A stretch of DNA of 35,795 nt from Pseudonocardia autotrophica (GCF_000717175.1 NZ_JNYD01000045.1:1-35795); one strand, 5' to 3'; shown: positions 1 through 8,537, counted from the stretch's first letter. Made by a program: numbers and translations. Notes: generated by a model from the letters alone, not told the origin.

Positions 1-95
1 GAAGCCACCAACGACAAGAACCGATCAGCCACACCCTGCCGTCGCGGGCGTCCGGAACACCTCGTCCCGAACATCAACAACCTTACGGAGGACCG

Positions 96-1310
96 ATGAG
101 TGACGTCGCGCCCGCAGGTCCGCTGGCCGGCATCCGCGTCCTCGAGCTCGGCTCGGTGGTCGCAGGCCCGTTCGCGGCCCGCATCCTCGCGGACTACGGC
201 GCGGACGTCATCAAGGTCGAGGCACCCGGCCGACCCGACCCGTTGCGCGACTGGGGGCAGGAGTCCTATCGCGGGCACCGGCTGTGGTGGACCGTGCACG
301 CGCGCAACAAGCGGTGCGTCACGCTGGACCTGCGCTCGGCGCGCGGGCGGGAGCTGCTGCTGGGCATGGCGGCCGAGGCGGACGTCGTGATCGAGAACTT
401 CCGGCCCGGCACGCTCGAGGCGTGGGGCCTCGGCTGGGACCGGCTCAGTGAGGTGAACCCTGGACTGGTCCTCGCACGGGTCTCCGGCTACGGCCAGTCC
501 GGGCCCTACGCCACGCGGCCGGGCTACGCCTCCGTGGCCGAGGCGGTGGGCGGGCTCCGGGCTGTGAACGGGTTCCCGGACGGCCCACCGCCAAGGATGG
601 CGCTGTCGTTGGGTGACTCCCTGGGCGGCATGGTCGCCGTGCAGGGGGTGCTCGCGGCCCTGCTGCACCGGGGCCGGACCGGTGTGGGCCAGGTCGTCGA
701 CGTGGCGCTGACCGAGGCCTGCCTGGCGATGACGGAGTCGATGGTGCCCGAGTACGACCGGCTGGGCCGGGTCCGCAGGCCCGGCGGGACGAGGCTGGAC
801 GGGATCGCGCCGTCGAACCTCTTCCAGACGAGGGACGGCTACTGGCTGATCGTCGCCGCCAACCAGGACACCGTCTTCCGCCGACTCTGCGACGCCATCG
901 GCCGTCCGGAGCTGACGACCGACCCCCGGTTCGTCGACCACGTCGCACGTGGGGAGCACCAGGACGAGATCGAGGGCGTGGTCGCGGACTGGGTCGCGCA
1001 GCGCACGGCCCAGGAGGCCAGCGAGGTACTAACGGCGGCCGGCGTCGTCGTCGGGCCGGTGAACACCGTCGCCGAGATCGTCGACGACCCACACCTCCGC
1101 GCGCGGAACGCGCTGGTCGTCCACCACGACGAGCGGGTCGACGACGACGTGCTCGGGCCGGGTGTGGTGCCGGTGTTCTCGGCGACGCCGGGGAGCGTGC
1201 GCTGGGCGGGCCCACCCCACCCGGGAACCCACAACCGGGAGGTCTACGCCGAGCTCCTCGGGCTCGGCGACGACGAGGTGGACGAGCTGGAGAACGAGGG
1301 AGTGCTGTGA
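96..1310 (+). CDS. CaiB/BaiF family III CoA-transferase
   Basis: Predicted cytosolic enzyme that moves CoA from a donor acyl-CoA to a carboxylic acid. The 404 aa length is the family norm. The N-terminus has the GIRVLELGSVVAGPF strand/loop and the ADVIKVE Rossmann-like segment. ARNKR near residue 70 and VVIENFRPGTL near 98-107 are family hallmarks. D174 in SLGDSLGG sits where the catalytic aspartate that forms the acyl anhydride is found in formyl-CoA transferase. TGVGQVVDVAL follows as expected. The start is set by ACGGAGGACCG just before the ATG. Its stop overlaps the start of the lyase gene, so the two are probably translationally coupled: this enzyme would make the CoA ester that the lyase cleaves. 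Family certain; substrate unknown. Confidence 0.93.
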   Translation: MSDVAPAGPLAGIRVLELGSVVAGPFAARILADYGADVIKVEAPGRPDPLRDWGQESYRGHRLWWTVHARNKRCVTLDLRSARGRELLLGMAAEADVVIENFRPGTLEAWGLGWDRLSEVNPGLVLARVSGYGQSGPYATRPGYASVAEAVGGLRAVNGFPDGPPPRMALSLGDSLGGMVAVQGVLAALLHRGRTGVGQVVDVALTEACLAMTESMVPEYDRLGRVRRPGGTRLDGIAPSNLFQTRDGYWLIVAANQDTVFRRLCDAIGRPELTTDPRFVDHVARGEHQDEIEGVVADWVAQRTAQEASEVLTAAGVVVGPVNTVAEIVDDPHLRARNALVVHHDERVDDDVLGPGVVPVFSATPGSVRWAGPPHPGTHNREVYAELLGLGDDEVDELENEGVL

Positions 1311-2221
1311 CCGGCGCACTGGGCCTGCCGAGGTCGATACGGCTCCGCGAGGTCTCCCTGCGCGACGGACTGCAGATCGAGGCACCGATGCCCACCTCGG
1401 CGAAGCTCGAGCTGCTCGACGCGCTCGTCGCGGCGGGGCTGCGGCGAATCGAGGCGACCGCCTTCGTCTCACCCTCGGCCGTGCCCGCGCTGGCCGACGC
1501 CGCAGAGGTCGCCGCGCACCTGTCCGAGTACCAGGGCGTGGAGTTCTCGGCGCTGGTCGCGAGCCCCGGCGGAGCTCGGCGAGCGGTCGATGCCGGCGTC
1601 ACGTCGCTCGAGTACGTCGTCTCCGCATCGGACGGGCACAGCCGGGCCAACGCAGGCCGCGCGAGTGCCGAGGCCCTGGCGCGTGTCGCGGACGTGGCCG
1701 GGATCGTCAACCGTGCCGGTGGCAGGACCGAGGTGATCGTCGCCGTCGCCTGGGACTGTCCCTTCGACGGCCCCACCCCGCCCGAGGCCGTCGTCAGCCT
1801 CGCTCGACGGGCGGTGGAGAGCGGCGCCGAGCGGCTCTGCCTCGGCGACACGATCGGCACGGTGACCCCCGGGCGGATGGCCGACCTGGTCGCGGCGGTG
1901 CGTCAGGCGTGTCCGACGACTCCGCTCGGGGTGCACCTGCACGACACCCGGGGAATGGGCATGGCGACGGCGCTGGCGGCGATGCAGCTCGGCGTCCTCG
2001 ACCTCGACGCCTCGATCGGCGGCCTCGGGGGCTGCCCCTTCGCGCCGGGGGCCAGCGGGAACATCGCCACCGAGGAGTTGGCCTATCTCTGCCGGGAGGT
2101 GGGCGTAGAGACCGGGACCGACCTGGCTGCGCTGCTGGAAGCCGTCGCCCTCGCCGAGAGGATCGTGGGGCGGCCGCTGGAGAGCAGGCTCCTCCGGGCG
2201 GGGGACCGGCGCCGGGACTGA
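1307..2221 (+). CDS. HMG-CoA lyase-type retro-aldolase
   Basis: Member of the HMG-CoA lyase / DRE-TIM metallolyase superfamily, 304 aa. These enzymes split 3-hydroxy-3-methyl(or alkyl)glutaryl-CoA-type esters. Visible family residues: the REVSLRDGLQ motif at 14-23 with the metal/catalytic D20, EATAFVSP near 49-56, the metal-binding H210 and H212 in HLHDTRG, and the glycine-rich catalytic loop GGLGGCPFAPGASGN near 238-252 with C243. The GTG start overlaps the TGA of the CoA-transferase. In Pseudomonas the leucine-pathway lyase LiuE also cleaves the isohexenyl analogue from acyclic terpenes. With an AtuA homologue 9.5 kb away, a role in removing a beta-methyl branch is plausible but unproven. 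Confidence 0.92.
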   Translation: MTGALGLPRSIRLREVSLRDGLQIEAPMPTSAKLELLDALVAAGLRRIEATAFVSPSAVPALADAAEVAAHLSEYQGVEFSALVASPGGARRAVDAGVTSLEYVVSASDGHSRANAGRASAEALARVADVAGIVNRAGGRTEVIVAVAWDCPFDGPTPPEAVVSLARRAVESGAERLCLGDTIGTVTPGRMADLVAAVRQACPTTPLGVHLHDTRGMGMATALAAMQLGVLDLDASIGGLGGCPFAPGASGNIATEELAYLCREVGVETGTDLAALLEAVALAERIVGRPLESRLLRAGDRRRD

Positions 2222-2228
2222 GTCCCGG
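2212..2228. terminator. Possible bidirectional terminator hairpin
   Basis: A perfect inverted repeat, CCGGGACT-G-AGTCCCGG, spans the lyase stop codon. It is followed by further small GC palindromes before the convergent RibB-like gene stop at 2272. There is no T-run, so this is a weak or Rho-type end at best. Confidence 0.35.
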
Positions 2229-2271
2229 TCACCGGGTGGGGGACGGCGGGTGCCGCCGCGCCGCGCGGCGA

Positions 2272-2871
2272 TCAGTAGAACGGCCGTCCGACGCGGACGA
2301 GTAGGTCGGAAGCCTCGATCAGGTCCAATCCGTGGACGTCGGCGAGGGCGCGGAGGTCGGCGGTGCGGGCCTCGGCGCAGGGGTCACCCAGGGGGACCGC
2401 AGCGGTCAGCACCGCCGCCCGGTGCCCGGTCTGCGCAACGAGTGCGAGGGCGAGGCCGGCCGGGCTGTCCGGAGTGCGTGCGCGGACGGGCACGACGTGC
2501 CCGGGGCGAGTGAGCTCGTCGGGCGTAGTCGCGGGCGCCGCGAGCAGGCGGGCGGTGTGGGCGCGATCCGCCGCGGAGATGCCGGTCGAGACACCGTGGG
2601 CGGCGTCGACGGACACGCAGTGGTCACCACGCGGACCCGAAGGGACGGGCCAGACCATCGGGGGCAGCAGAAGCCGGTCGCACGACCGCTCGTCCAGGGC
2701 GACCTGGACGAAACCGGACCCGATCCGGATCAGGAAGGCCATGGTCTCGGTGGCGACGTCGTCGGCGGGGACGACGATCAGACCGGAGCCCCGGCCGTCG
2801 AGCACGACGGCGGGACGGTTCCCACGGCCCGCCAACGTGCTCGGTTCACGCTCGTCGATCAGAACGCTCAT
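2272..2871 (-). CDS. Degenerate RibB-like (DHBP synthase family) protein
   Basis: 199 aa, starting at an ATG preceded by GGAGATGCGAC; an upstream in-frame ATG lacks a ribosome site. The fold family is recognisable from MAFLIRIGSGFVQVALDE, CDRLLLPPM, HGVSTGISAADRAHTARLL and the LTRPGHVVPVRA stretch of 3,4-dihydroxy-2-butanone-4-phosphate synthase (RibB). The acidic DDEDRENEGD-type active-site loop is absent: the same place reads AVVLDGRGSGLIV. The later GHTEAAVDL motif is GHRAAVLTA, so the glutamate is also lost. It is therefore unlikely to make the riboflavin precursor. It lies 96 bp downstream of a flavin-dependent monooxygenase on the same strand, probably in one transcript. A binding or altered catalytic role for flavin or sugar phosphate is possible. 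Fold call fairly sure; function unknown. Confidence 0.75.
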   Translation of the reverse strand: MSVLIDEREPSTLAGRGNRPAVVLDGRGSGLIVVPADDVATETMAFLIRIGSGFVQVALDERSCDRLLLPPMVWPVPSGPRGDHCVSVDAAHGVSTGISAADRAHTARLLAAPATTPDELTRPGHVVPVRARTPDSPAGLALALVAQTGHRAAVLTAAVPLGDPCAEARTADLRALADVHGLDLIEASDLLVRVGRPFY

Positions 2872-2967
2872 GTCGCATCTCCTCGGCTGGAGGGACGGCC
2901 CCGACGACGTCGGGCCCGACACCGGGCGCGACCGCTCGTCGCGTCCCGGCGTCGCCGCCCCGGTGGG

Positions 2968-4125
2968 TCAGCCCTTGCGGCGCTGCGCGTAGCGCGCGGC
3001 CGCCTCGGCCTGCGAGCGCTCGGTGGCGGTGACGCCGGCGCCCTTGCTGTCGAACACGCGCCGGTTGCTCGCCTCGACCGACTTCAGCCTGCCGTTGAAC
3101 CGCGGGGCGACCTCCTCGGCGAACAGCTGGTAGCTGCGCAGCTTGGCCGGGAACGGGGCGTAGTCCGAGTCGCGGAACAGGAAGCAGCCGAAGCCGCCGG
3201 AGGCGTCGATCAGGCGCTGCACGTGCGCCGCGGCCATGTCCGGGGTGCCGATCACGCCGCGGCCGGTGTCGTTGAGGTAGCCGATGATGTGGTCGACGTC
3301 GTCGAACCGGTCCAGCCCGGTGGGGGTGACGTGCGACAGGCTCTCCATGAGCCAGCACAGCCCGTACTCCATGTCCTTGCGGGCCTGCTCGCGGGTCTCC
3401 GCGACGTGCATCGGGCCCATCAGGCGCCAGTTCGCCCGGGAGACCGTGTGCCCCGCGGTGGCGGCCTCGTGCTCGACGATGGCCCAGTGCTCGGCCAGGC
3501 GCTCGGTGCCCACCGGGTCCGACGCGGCGAGCGACAGCAGGCCGGTGCCGTGGATCCCGGCCAGCTTCGGGCCGGAGGGCGAGATCGCCCCGGCGACCGC
3601 AATGTCGAAGTCCGAGTAGGGCGCGAGCTGCAGGACCGCGTCCTGGCAGGTGAACCAGTCCGTCTTCTCCGTGACGGTCTCGCCGCGGAACAGTCGGAGG
3701 ATGACGTCGAGGGACTCCTCCATCCGCGGACGCTGAGTCGACGGGTCGATGCCGAGCATGCTCGCGTCCTCGAGCAGCTGGCCGGGGCCGACGCCGAACA
3801 TGGTGCGGCCGCGTGTGAGGTGGTCCAGCATCACGATGCGGTCGGCCAGCATGAACGGGTGATGGTACGGCAGCGAGCTGACGCCGGTGCCAAGCTTGAT
3901 GTGGGTGGTGCGCTGGGAGGCCACGGCGATCATCACCTCGGGCGACGCGATCGTCTCCACGCCCGACGAGTGGTGCTCGCCAATCCAGGCCTCGGCATAC
4001 CCGAGCCGGTCGAGGTGCTCGATGAGGGTGAGGTCGTTCTCGAGCCCGACCGTCGGGTCGAGCCCGACCTTGTGGTGCGGGGGAACGAAGGCTCCGAACC
4101 GGAGCCGCCCGTCGTACTGGGCCAT
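2968..4125 (-). CDS. LimB-like LLM-class flavin-dependent monooxygenase
   Basis: 385 aa bacterial-luciferase-like TIM-barrel protein. It most resembles the limonene 1,2-monooxygenase group: RFGAFVPPHHKVG at the N-terminus, WIGEHHSSGVETIASPEVMI near 42-61, TGVSSLPYHHPFMLADR, LDHLTRGRTMFGVGPGQL and NWRLMGPMHVAET. Such enzymes use FMNH2 or FADH2 from a separate reductase to insert oxygen into a terpene- or ketone-like substrate. It is a close paralogue of the protein at 14241 over its whole length. It is transcribed divergently from the acyl-CoA dehydrogenase, with two TetR-type palindromes in the 192-bp gap. It is first in an operon with the RibB-like gene. Family sure; substrate inferred only. 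Confidence 0.9.
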   Translation of the reverse strand: MAQYDGRLRFGAFVPPHHKVGLDPTVGLENDLTLIEHLDRLGYAEAWIGEHHSSGVETIASPEVMIAVASQRTTHIKLGTGVSSLPYHHPFMLADRIVMLDHLTRGRTMFGVGPGQLLEDASMLGIDPSTQRPRMEESLDVILRLFRGETVTEKTDWFTCQDAVLQLAPYSDFDIAVAGAISPSGPKLAGIHGTGLLSLAASDPVGTERLAEHWAIVEHEAATAGHTVSRANWRLMGPMHVAETREQARKDMEYGLCWLMESLSHVTPTGLDRFDDVDHIIGYLNDTGRGVIGTPDMAAAHVQRLIDASGGFGCFLFRDSDYAPFPAKLRSYQLFAEEVAPRFNGRLKSVEASNRRVFDSKGAGVTATERSQAEAAARYAQRRKG

Positions 4126-4180
4126 CGTGCTGTCCCTTCGGCGATGGAGGCACTGAACGGCGTGCTGCCGCGAGAAAGAA

Positions 4181-4200
4181 TCGACCGCCTGGTCGGTTGG
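4181..4200. promoter_or_regulatory. TetR-type operator, site A
   Basis: The sequence TCGACCGCCTGGTCGGTTGG is an imperfect palindrome and the weakest match of five sites in the window. It lies 55 bp upstream of the LimB-like start at 4125. It overlaps a possible minus-strand -10 (GATTCT, 4177-4182). Repression by the TetR protein at 7835 is inferred. Confidence 0.6.
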
Positions 4201-4242
4201 TTGGCACGCTATGACTTCGAAGGCGTTCCCGTCAAGGACTGG

Positions 4243-4260
4243 TCGACCGACCGGTCGGAC
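4243..4260. promoter_or_regulatory. TetR-type operator, site B
   Basis: TCGACCGACCGGTCGGAC contains a perfect CCGACCGGTCGG palindrome. It lies 57 bp upstream of the acyl-CoA dehydrogenase start and just before TACCGT (4265-4270), a candidate -10. Bound repressor would block the operon that ends in the TetR gene itself, giving negative autoregulation (inference). Confidence 0.65.
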
Positions 4261-4317
4261 GTGCTACCGTCCGTCCATCGGCCAGCTGCCGCTGGGAGAC
4301 CCGGAGTAGGAGTACCG

Positions 4318-5496
4318 ATGAAGCTGTCTTTCCCCGCTCACGAGGACCAGGCCGACCTCCGCGCCGCGGTGCGGTCGCTCTGCGCGAAGTTCCCGCTCGA
4401 GTACTGGGACCAGCACGACCTGGACAAGGAGTTCCCCGAGGAGTTCTTTCGCGCTTTCGCCGACGCGGGGTACCTGGGGGTCCTCGTGCCCGAGGAGTAC
4501 GGCGGCGGCGGCGGCACCATGGCGCAGATGGCGGCCATCCTCGAGGAGGTCTCCGCGGCGGGCGGCGCGCTCAACGCCGCCAGCTCCGTGCACATCCCGA
4601 TCCTCGCCGTGCCGACCCTGCTGGCCTTCGGCAACGAGGAGCAGCGCAAGGAGCACCTGCCGAAGATCGCCGCGGGTGAGCTGTTCGTGACCTTCGGCGT
4701 CACGGAGCCGGACGCGGGCACGGAGACCACCCGGATCAAGACCGCGGCCCGCAAGGTCGACGGCGGCTGGCTGATCAACGGCAGCAAGGTGTGGAACACC
4801 GGCGCGCTGCGGGGCGACCGGATCATGCTGCTCGCCCGCACCAGTGAGCCCGGCGACACCCGGCGCAAGGGCGAGGGGCTCACCCTCTTCCTGGGCGACC
4901 TCAAGGCCGACTCCGTGGACATCAAGCCGATCTCCAAGATCGGGCGCAACGCGGTGACCTCGACCGAGGTGTTCTTCAACGACCTGTTCGTCTCGGACGC
5001 GGACGTCATCGGCGAGGTCGACCAGGGCTTCTACCACCTCCTGCACAGCCTCAACGGCGAACGCATCCTGGTCTCGGCGGAGGCGCTGGGGATCGCCCGG
5101 TGGGCCCTGGAGAGCGGCTCGCAGTACGCGGTCGAGCGCATCGTCTTCGACCGGCCGATCGGGAAGAACCAGGCGGTCCAGCACCCGCTCGCCAAGGCTT
5201 ACCTGCAGGTGCTGGCCGCGAGCGAGGTCGCGGCCCGCACCATCGAGATCTACGAGGAGAAGGGCGGTCGGGCCGTCGGTGTGATGGCCAACGGGCTCAA
5301 GTTCCTCGCCTCGGAGGCCGAGGCGGCCGCGACCGACGCGGCGATGCAGACCTTCGGCGGGTACTCCTTCGCCCGCGAGTACCACATCGGGCGGCACTGG
5401 ATTGAGGCTCGTCTGCAGCGCATCGCGCCGATCAACAACCAGATGATCCTGAACTCGATCGCGGAGAGCGCGCTCGGCCTCCCGCGCAGCTACTGA
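4318..5496 (+). CDS. Acyl-CoA dehydrogenase, helix-G glutamate type
   Basis: 392 aa FAD enzyme that desaturates an acyl-CoA at the alpha-beta bond. The ATG is preceded by GGAGTAGGAG; the longer in-frame reading upstream has no family similarity. Domains: helical N-domain to about 120, beta-domain with the FGVTEPDAGTETTRIKTAA signature near 125-143, C-domain with the DRPIGKNQAVQH stretch and MQTFGGYSFAREY. The usual C-terminal catalytic glutamate region (YEGT) reads APINNQM. Instead E248 in SLNGERILVSAEALG matches the catalytic glutamate position of isovaleryl-CoA and long-chain dehydrogenases, which suggests a branched or bulky acyl chain. First gene of an operon with the double CaiB/BaiF protein and TetR, behind operator B. 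Confidence 0.94.
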   Translation: MKLSFPAHEDQADLRAAVRSLCAKFPLEYWDQHDLDKEFPEEFFRAFADAGYLGVLVPEEYGGGGGTMAQMAAILEEVSAAGGALNAASSVHIPILAVPTLLAFGNEEQRKEHLPKIAAGELFVTFGVTEPDAGTETTRIKTAARKVDGGWLINGSKVWNTGALRGDRIMLLARTSEPGDTRRKGEGLTLFLGDLKADSVDIKPISKIGRNAVTSTEVFFNDLFVSDADVIGEVDQGFYHLLHSLNGERILVSAEALGIARWALESGSQYAVERIVFDRPIGKNQAVQHPLAKAYLQVLAASEVAARTIEIYEEKGGRAVGVMANGLKFLASEAEAAATDAAMQTFGGYSFAREYHIGRHWIEARLQRIAPINNQMILNSIAESALGLPRSY

Positions 5497-5512
5497 GCAC
5501 GAGGTGAGCGTG

Positions 5513-7819
5513 ATGAAGGACGTCTCGGGGGAGCTGCTGGCCGGGCTCCGCGTGGTGGAGCTCTCGACCCGAGTCGCCGGCGCGTACTGCGGGCGGATCC
5601 TGCGGCTGCACGGCGCCACGGTGAGCCGCTGGGTGGCACCGACCATGGCGGACTGCCCTCCGGGGCTGCTTACGCTGCTCGAGGAGTCGTTGCACGAGGG
5701 CAAGACGACCCTGGGGCCGGACGGTCCGAGCGCCGACGACCTCGCCCGGGCGGACGTCGTCGTCGTGGACTCCCTGCACGACGACGCGTACGACGGTGCC
5801 TGGACCGCCGCGACCCGCCGTGCCCTCGAGCGGGTGCCGGCCGGATGTCCTGTGGTGGACGTGTCCGCGCACGCCGAACAGCTGCGTGAGCGGTCGGGTG
5901 CACCGCGCGCCGCCCCCGAGCCGGGCGGCAGCCTCACCGCCTCAGCGGCGAGCGCCATGAGCTGGAGCATCGGCTCGCCCGGCCTCGAGCCGCTGGCGCT
6001 GCCGTACGACCTGGCGGACTACCTGGCGGGCACCGAGGCCGCCGGTGCCGCGGCGCTGGCCCTCGCCGTGGGGGCGGCCGGCGCGGGTGTGCCAAACGAC
6101 TACTGGGACATCAGCGCGGGCGACGTCGTGTCCTCCTACGTCGGCCAGATCTGTGCGGTGTTCCTGCCGTTCGGGCGGCCGTGGGTCCGCGACGGGCCGC
6201 GGGCCACCGGCTCCGGCGGATTCTACCCGGGTGCGATGTTCCGTTGTCGTGACGGGCAGCTGACCCTCGTCTGCCGCACGGACCGCGAGTGGGCGGGTCT
6301 GCGCAAGGCGATGGGCGACCCGGAGTGGTCGCGCGAGCCCCGGTTCGCCGACGCCCGCGAGGTGGCCCGGTCCCACGCCGACGAGGCGGACCGGTACGTG
6401 TCCGCGTGGACCGAGTCCCACACATGCGCCGAGATCACCGCGCTCGGCCAGGAGTTCGGCTTCGCCGTGGCGCAGGTCCTCACCCCGGCCCAGGGGGCGC
6501 GACTCGAGCAGTTCGCGCACAACGGATTCGTGGAACGGGACAGCGCCGGTGCGGGCACCCGTCCGGGCCGGCCGTGGCGCGTGCTGGACGCCGCCGAGGT
6601 CGGCGTCGGAGCGCCGCTCGCCCTGCGGCCGACGCCGGAGCGGCCCCTCGCCGGGCTCACGGTGCTCGACCTGTCGTGGGTCTGGTCCGGGCCGATGCTC
6701 ACCGCGCAGCTCGCCGACCTCGGGGCCGAGGTGCTCAAGGTCGAGAGCCGCAGCAGGCCGGACCCGGCCCGCTCCCGAGGCCGCGCGCTCCGCGACGGAG
6801 TGCCACTGGAGGGCCCGGACCTCGAGGTGAGCACCTACTTCGGTCAGATGAACCGAGGCAAGCGGTCGCTGGCCCTCAACATCGGCACGGAGGAGGGCGC
6901 CGACGTGGTCCGTCGGCTCGCGGCGACCGTCGACGTCGTGGTCGAGAACATGCGGCCCGGTGCGCTGGATCGCCGTTCGCTCGGCTACGCCGATCTGGCC
7001 ACGGCGAACCCGGGCCTGATTATGCTGTCGATGTCGATGATGGGCCAGGAGGGACCGATGCGCGGGCTCGGCGGGTACGCGCCCGTCATGTCCGGGCTGG
7101 CGGGGGCGGACGCGATCGTCGGCTACTCGCCCGACCAGCGGATCGGGCTCTACAACCCCTCGCTCGGCGACCCGAACGGTGCCGCACACGCCATGACCTG
7201 CCTGCTCGCGGCGCTGGTCCGGCGGCAGCGGACCGGGCGCGGGGGCTGGGTCGACGTCGCCCAGATCGCCTGCCTCATGGCCACGGCGCGGGCCGCGCTC
7301 ATCGAGGACGTCCACCTGGGGGAGGCCCGCGTGCCGGGCAACGGGCACGCGGTGTTCTGGCCGCACGGGGCGTTCCGTTGTGCCGGTGAGGACGAGTGGG
7401 TCGCCCTCGCCGTGCGGACCGACCGCGAGCGCGAGCGACTCCGGGGGGTCGTCGGTGGGACGTGGACCGAACCCACGGGTGCGGCCGACGCCGTCCGCCG
7501 GTGGGCGGACCGGCAGGATGCGGCCACCGCCGCCTTCCTGCTCCGCGGCGCGAATCTGGACGCCGCACGGATCGACTCCTTCGAACGCCTCGCGGACAGC
7601 GGGTGGGCCAAGGAGCGGCGGCTGTCGGCGGTCCTCGACCACCGGTATCTCGGACCACAACCGGTCTTCCACTCGCCGTGGAAGCGGGACGGCCGGGTCT
7701 TCTCGGCCCCGACGCCTGCGCCGCTGCTGGGCGACTCCACCGAGTCGGTGCTGCGGGAGCGGTTGGGCGTGGACGACGACCAGCTCGCCGTCCTGCGCGC
7801 CGCGGGTGCGATCGAATAG
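5513..7819 (+). CDS. Double-length CaiB/BaiF protein (two fused CoA-transferase units), copy 1
   Basis: 768 aa, about twice a normal family III CoA-transferase. The C-terminal unit (from about residue 377) is canonical: PLAGLTVLDLSWVWSGPM, AEVLKVESRSRPDPAR, QMNRGKRSLALN, VVVENMRPGAL and D553 in SLGDPNGAAHA as the likely catalytic aspartate. The N-terminal unit starts the same way (LLAGLRVVELSTRVAG) but is shortened. It lacks an RNKR/NRGKR motif and its aspartate segment reads LADYLAGTEAA. The two units may form an intramolecular version of the interlocked homodimer. The ATG at 5513 is preferred over a GTG at 5504 because GAGGTGAG lies 4 nt before it. It has a same-architecture paralogue at 15392. 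Acyl donor and acceptor unknown. Confidence 0.88.
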   Translation: MKDVSGELLAGLRVVELSTRVAGAYCGRILRLHGATVSRWVAPTMADCPPGLLTLLEESLHEGKTTLGPDGPSADDLARADVVVVDSLHDDAYDGAWTAATRRALERVPAGCPVVDVSAHAEQLRERSGAPRAAPEPGGSLTASAASAMSWSIGSPGLEPLALPYDLADYLAGTEAAGAAALALAVGAAGAGVPNDYWDISAGDVVSSYVGQICAVFLPFGRPWVRDGPRATGSGGFYPGAMFRCRDGQLTLVCRTDREWAGLRKAMGDPEWSREPRFADAREVARSHADEADRYVSAWTESHTCAEITALGQEFGFAVAQVLTPAQGARLEQFAHNGFVERDSAGAGTRPGRPWRVLDAAEVGVGAPLALRPTPERPLAGLTVLDLSWVWSGPMLTAQLADLGAEVLKVESRSRPDPARSRGRALRDGVPLEGPDLEVSTYFGQMNRGKRSLALNIGTEEGADVVRRLAATVDVVVENMRPGALDRRSLGYADLATANPGLIMLSMSMMGQEGPMRGLGGYAPVMSGLAGADAIVGYSPDQRIGLYNPSLGDPNGAAHAMTCLLAALVRRQRTGRGGWVDVAQIACLMATARAALIEDVHLGEARVPGNGHAVFWPHGAFRCAGEDEWVALAVRTDRERERLRGVVGGTWTEPTGAADAVRRWADRQDAATAAFLLRGANLDAARIDSFERLADSGWAKERRLSAVLDHRYLGPQPVFHSPWKRDGRVFSAPTPAPLLGDSTESVLRERLGVDDDQLAVLRAAGAIE

Positions 7820-7834
7820 CGCGGAGACTGCACG

Positions 7835-8452
7835 ATGACCACGACACCGGAGTCGCCGCCATCGACGCCCAGCGGAGCGGACCAGCGTCGGAACGAGATC
7901 GTCGCCAGCGCTGCGCGACTGTTCGACGAGTTCGGCTACGGCAACACGAGCATGCAGCAGATCGCCATCGCTGCGCAGATGGCGAAACCGACCCTCTACC
8001 ACTACTTCTCGGCCAAGGACGCAATCCTGTTCCAGGTGCACGAAGAGTTCATCGACATCCTGATCAGGCAGTTCCGGGGCCGCGCACTGCGGTCGACCGG
8101 ATTGCGTGATCGACTCGTGGGGGCGATGACCGACATCCTCACGCTGATGGACACGCACCGCGGTCACGTACGAGTCTTCTTCGAACATCACCGCGAGCTG
8201 CCCGCTGAGCAGCAACGGCTGATCCGGGCCAAGCGCGACGAGTACGAGGCGATGCTCGTCGGCGTTCTCGAGGACGGACGGGCCCGGGGCGAGCTGATAC
8301 TCGACCAGCCGAGACTCACCGCCCTCGGGATCTTCGGGATGTGCAACTGGGCGTACCAGTGGTACTCCCGCGACGGCGCCCTCGCTCCCGCCGAGATCGC
8401 CGAGCGCTTCGGGTCGGTGGTGCTCGACGGGCTCAGCCCCCGCGGGGATTGA
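7835..8452 (+). CDS. TetR/AcrR-family repressor
   Basis: 205 aa. The HTH lies at about 37-60: TSMQQIAIAAQMAKPTLYHYF is typical TetR. The C-terminal ligand domain contains HRGHVRVFFEHHRELP and LGIFGMCNWAYQWY, which resemble the acyl-CoA-responsive TetR regulators of actinobacterial lipid and steroid catabolism (recognition by eye). It is the last gene of the acyl-CoA dehydrogenase operon, 15 bp after the CaiB/BaiF stop. It is the only TetR gene here, so it is the natural candidate to bind the five palindromes at 4181, 4243, 9662, 9812 and 23013. The inducer is probably a CoA thioester of the pathway (inference). Confidence 0.93.
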   Translation: MTTTPESPPSTPSGADQRRNEIVASAARLFDEFGYGNTSMQQIAIAAQMAKPTLYHYFSAKDAILFQVHEEFIDILIRQFRGRALRSTGLRDRLVGAMTDILTLMDTHRGHVRVFFEHHRELPAEQQRLIRAKRDEYEAMLVGVLEDGRARGELILDQPRLTALGIFGMCNWAYQWYSRDGALAPAEIAERFGSVVLDGLSPRGD

Positions 8453-8461
8453 CACGAGCTG

Positions 8462-8499
8462 AAGGGCGGTCCACCGGGTTCCGGTGCACCGCCCTTCTT
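8462..8499. terminator. Bidirectional intrinsic-type terminator
   Basis: Hairpin AAGGGCGGT-c-CACCGG, loop GTT, CCGGTG-c-ACCGCCCTT, followed by CTTC. It sits between the convergent TetR gene (ends 8452) and the monooxygenase gene (ends 8538). The flanking A/T pairs serve both directions. Confidence 0.8.
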
Positions 8500-8537
8500 C
8501 GTGTCCGACGGGCTCAACCAGTTCGCGCCCGACGGGT

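Noticed and set aside
445..1860. Long minus-strand open frame (471 codons) opposite the CoA-transferase and lyase genes
   Set aside because: Low-complexity R/P/S/A-rich translation typical of the antisense of GC-rich genes. The plus-strand proteins have full family motifs.
2332..4317. In-frame extension of the acyl-CoA dehydrogenase by more than 600 codons upstream
   Set aside because: The extension is antisense to the RibB-like and LimB-like genes and has no family similarity. The ATG at 4318 has a good ribosome site and a normal N-terminus.
5942..8455. 837-codon minus-strand open frame opposite the double CaiB/BaiF and TetR genes
   Set aside because: Composition-driven shadow frame rich in R, G, E and H with no domain motif. 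It spans two well-supported plus-strand genes.
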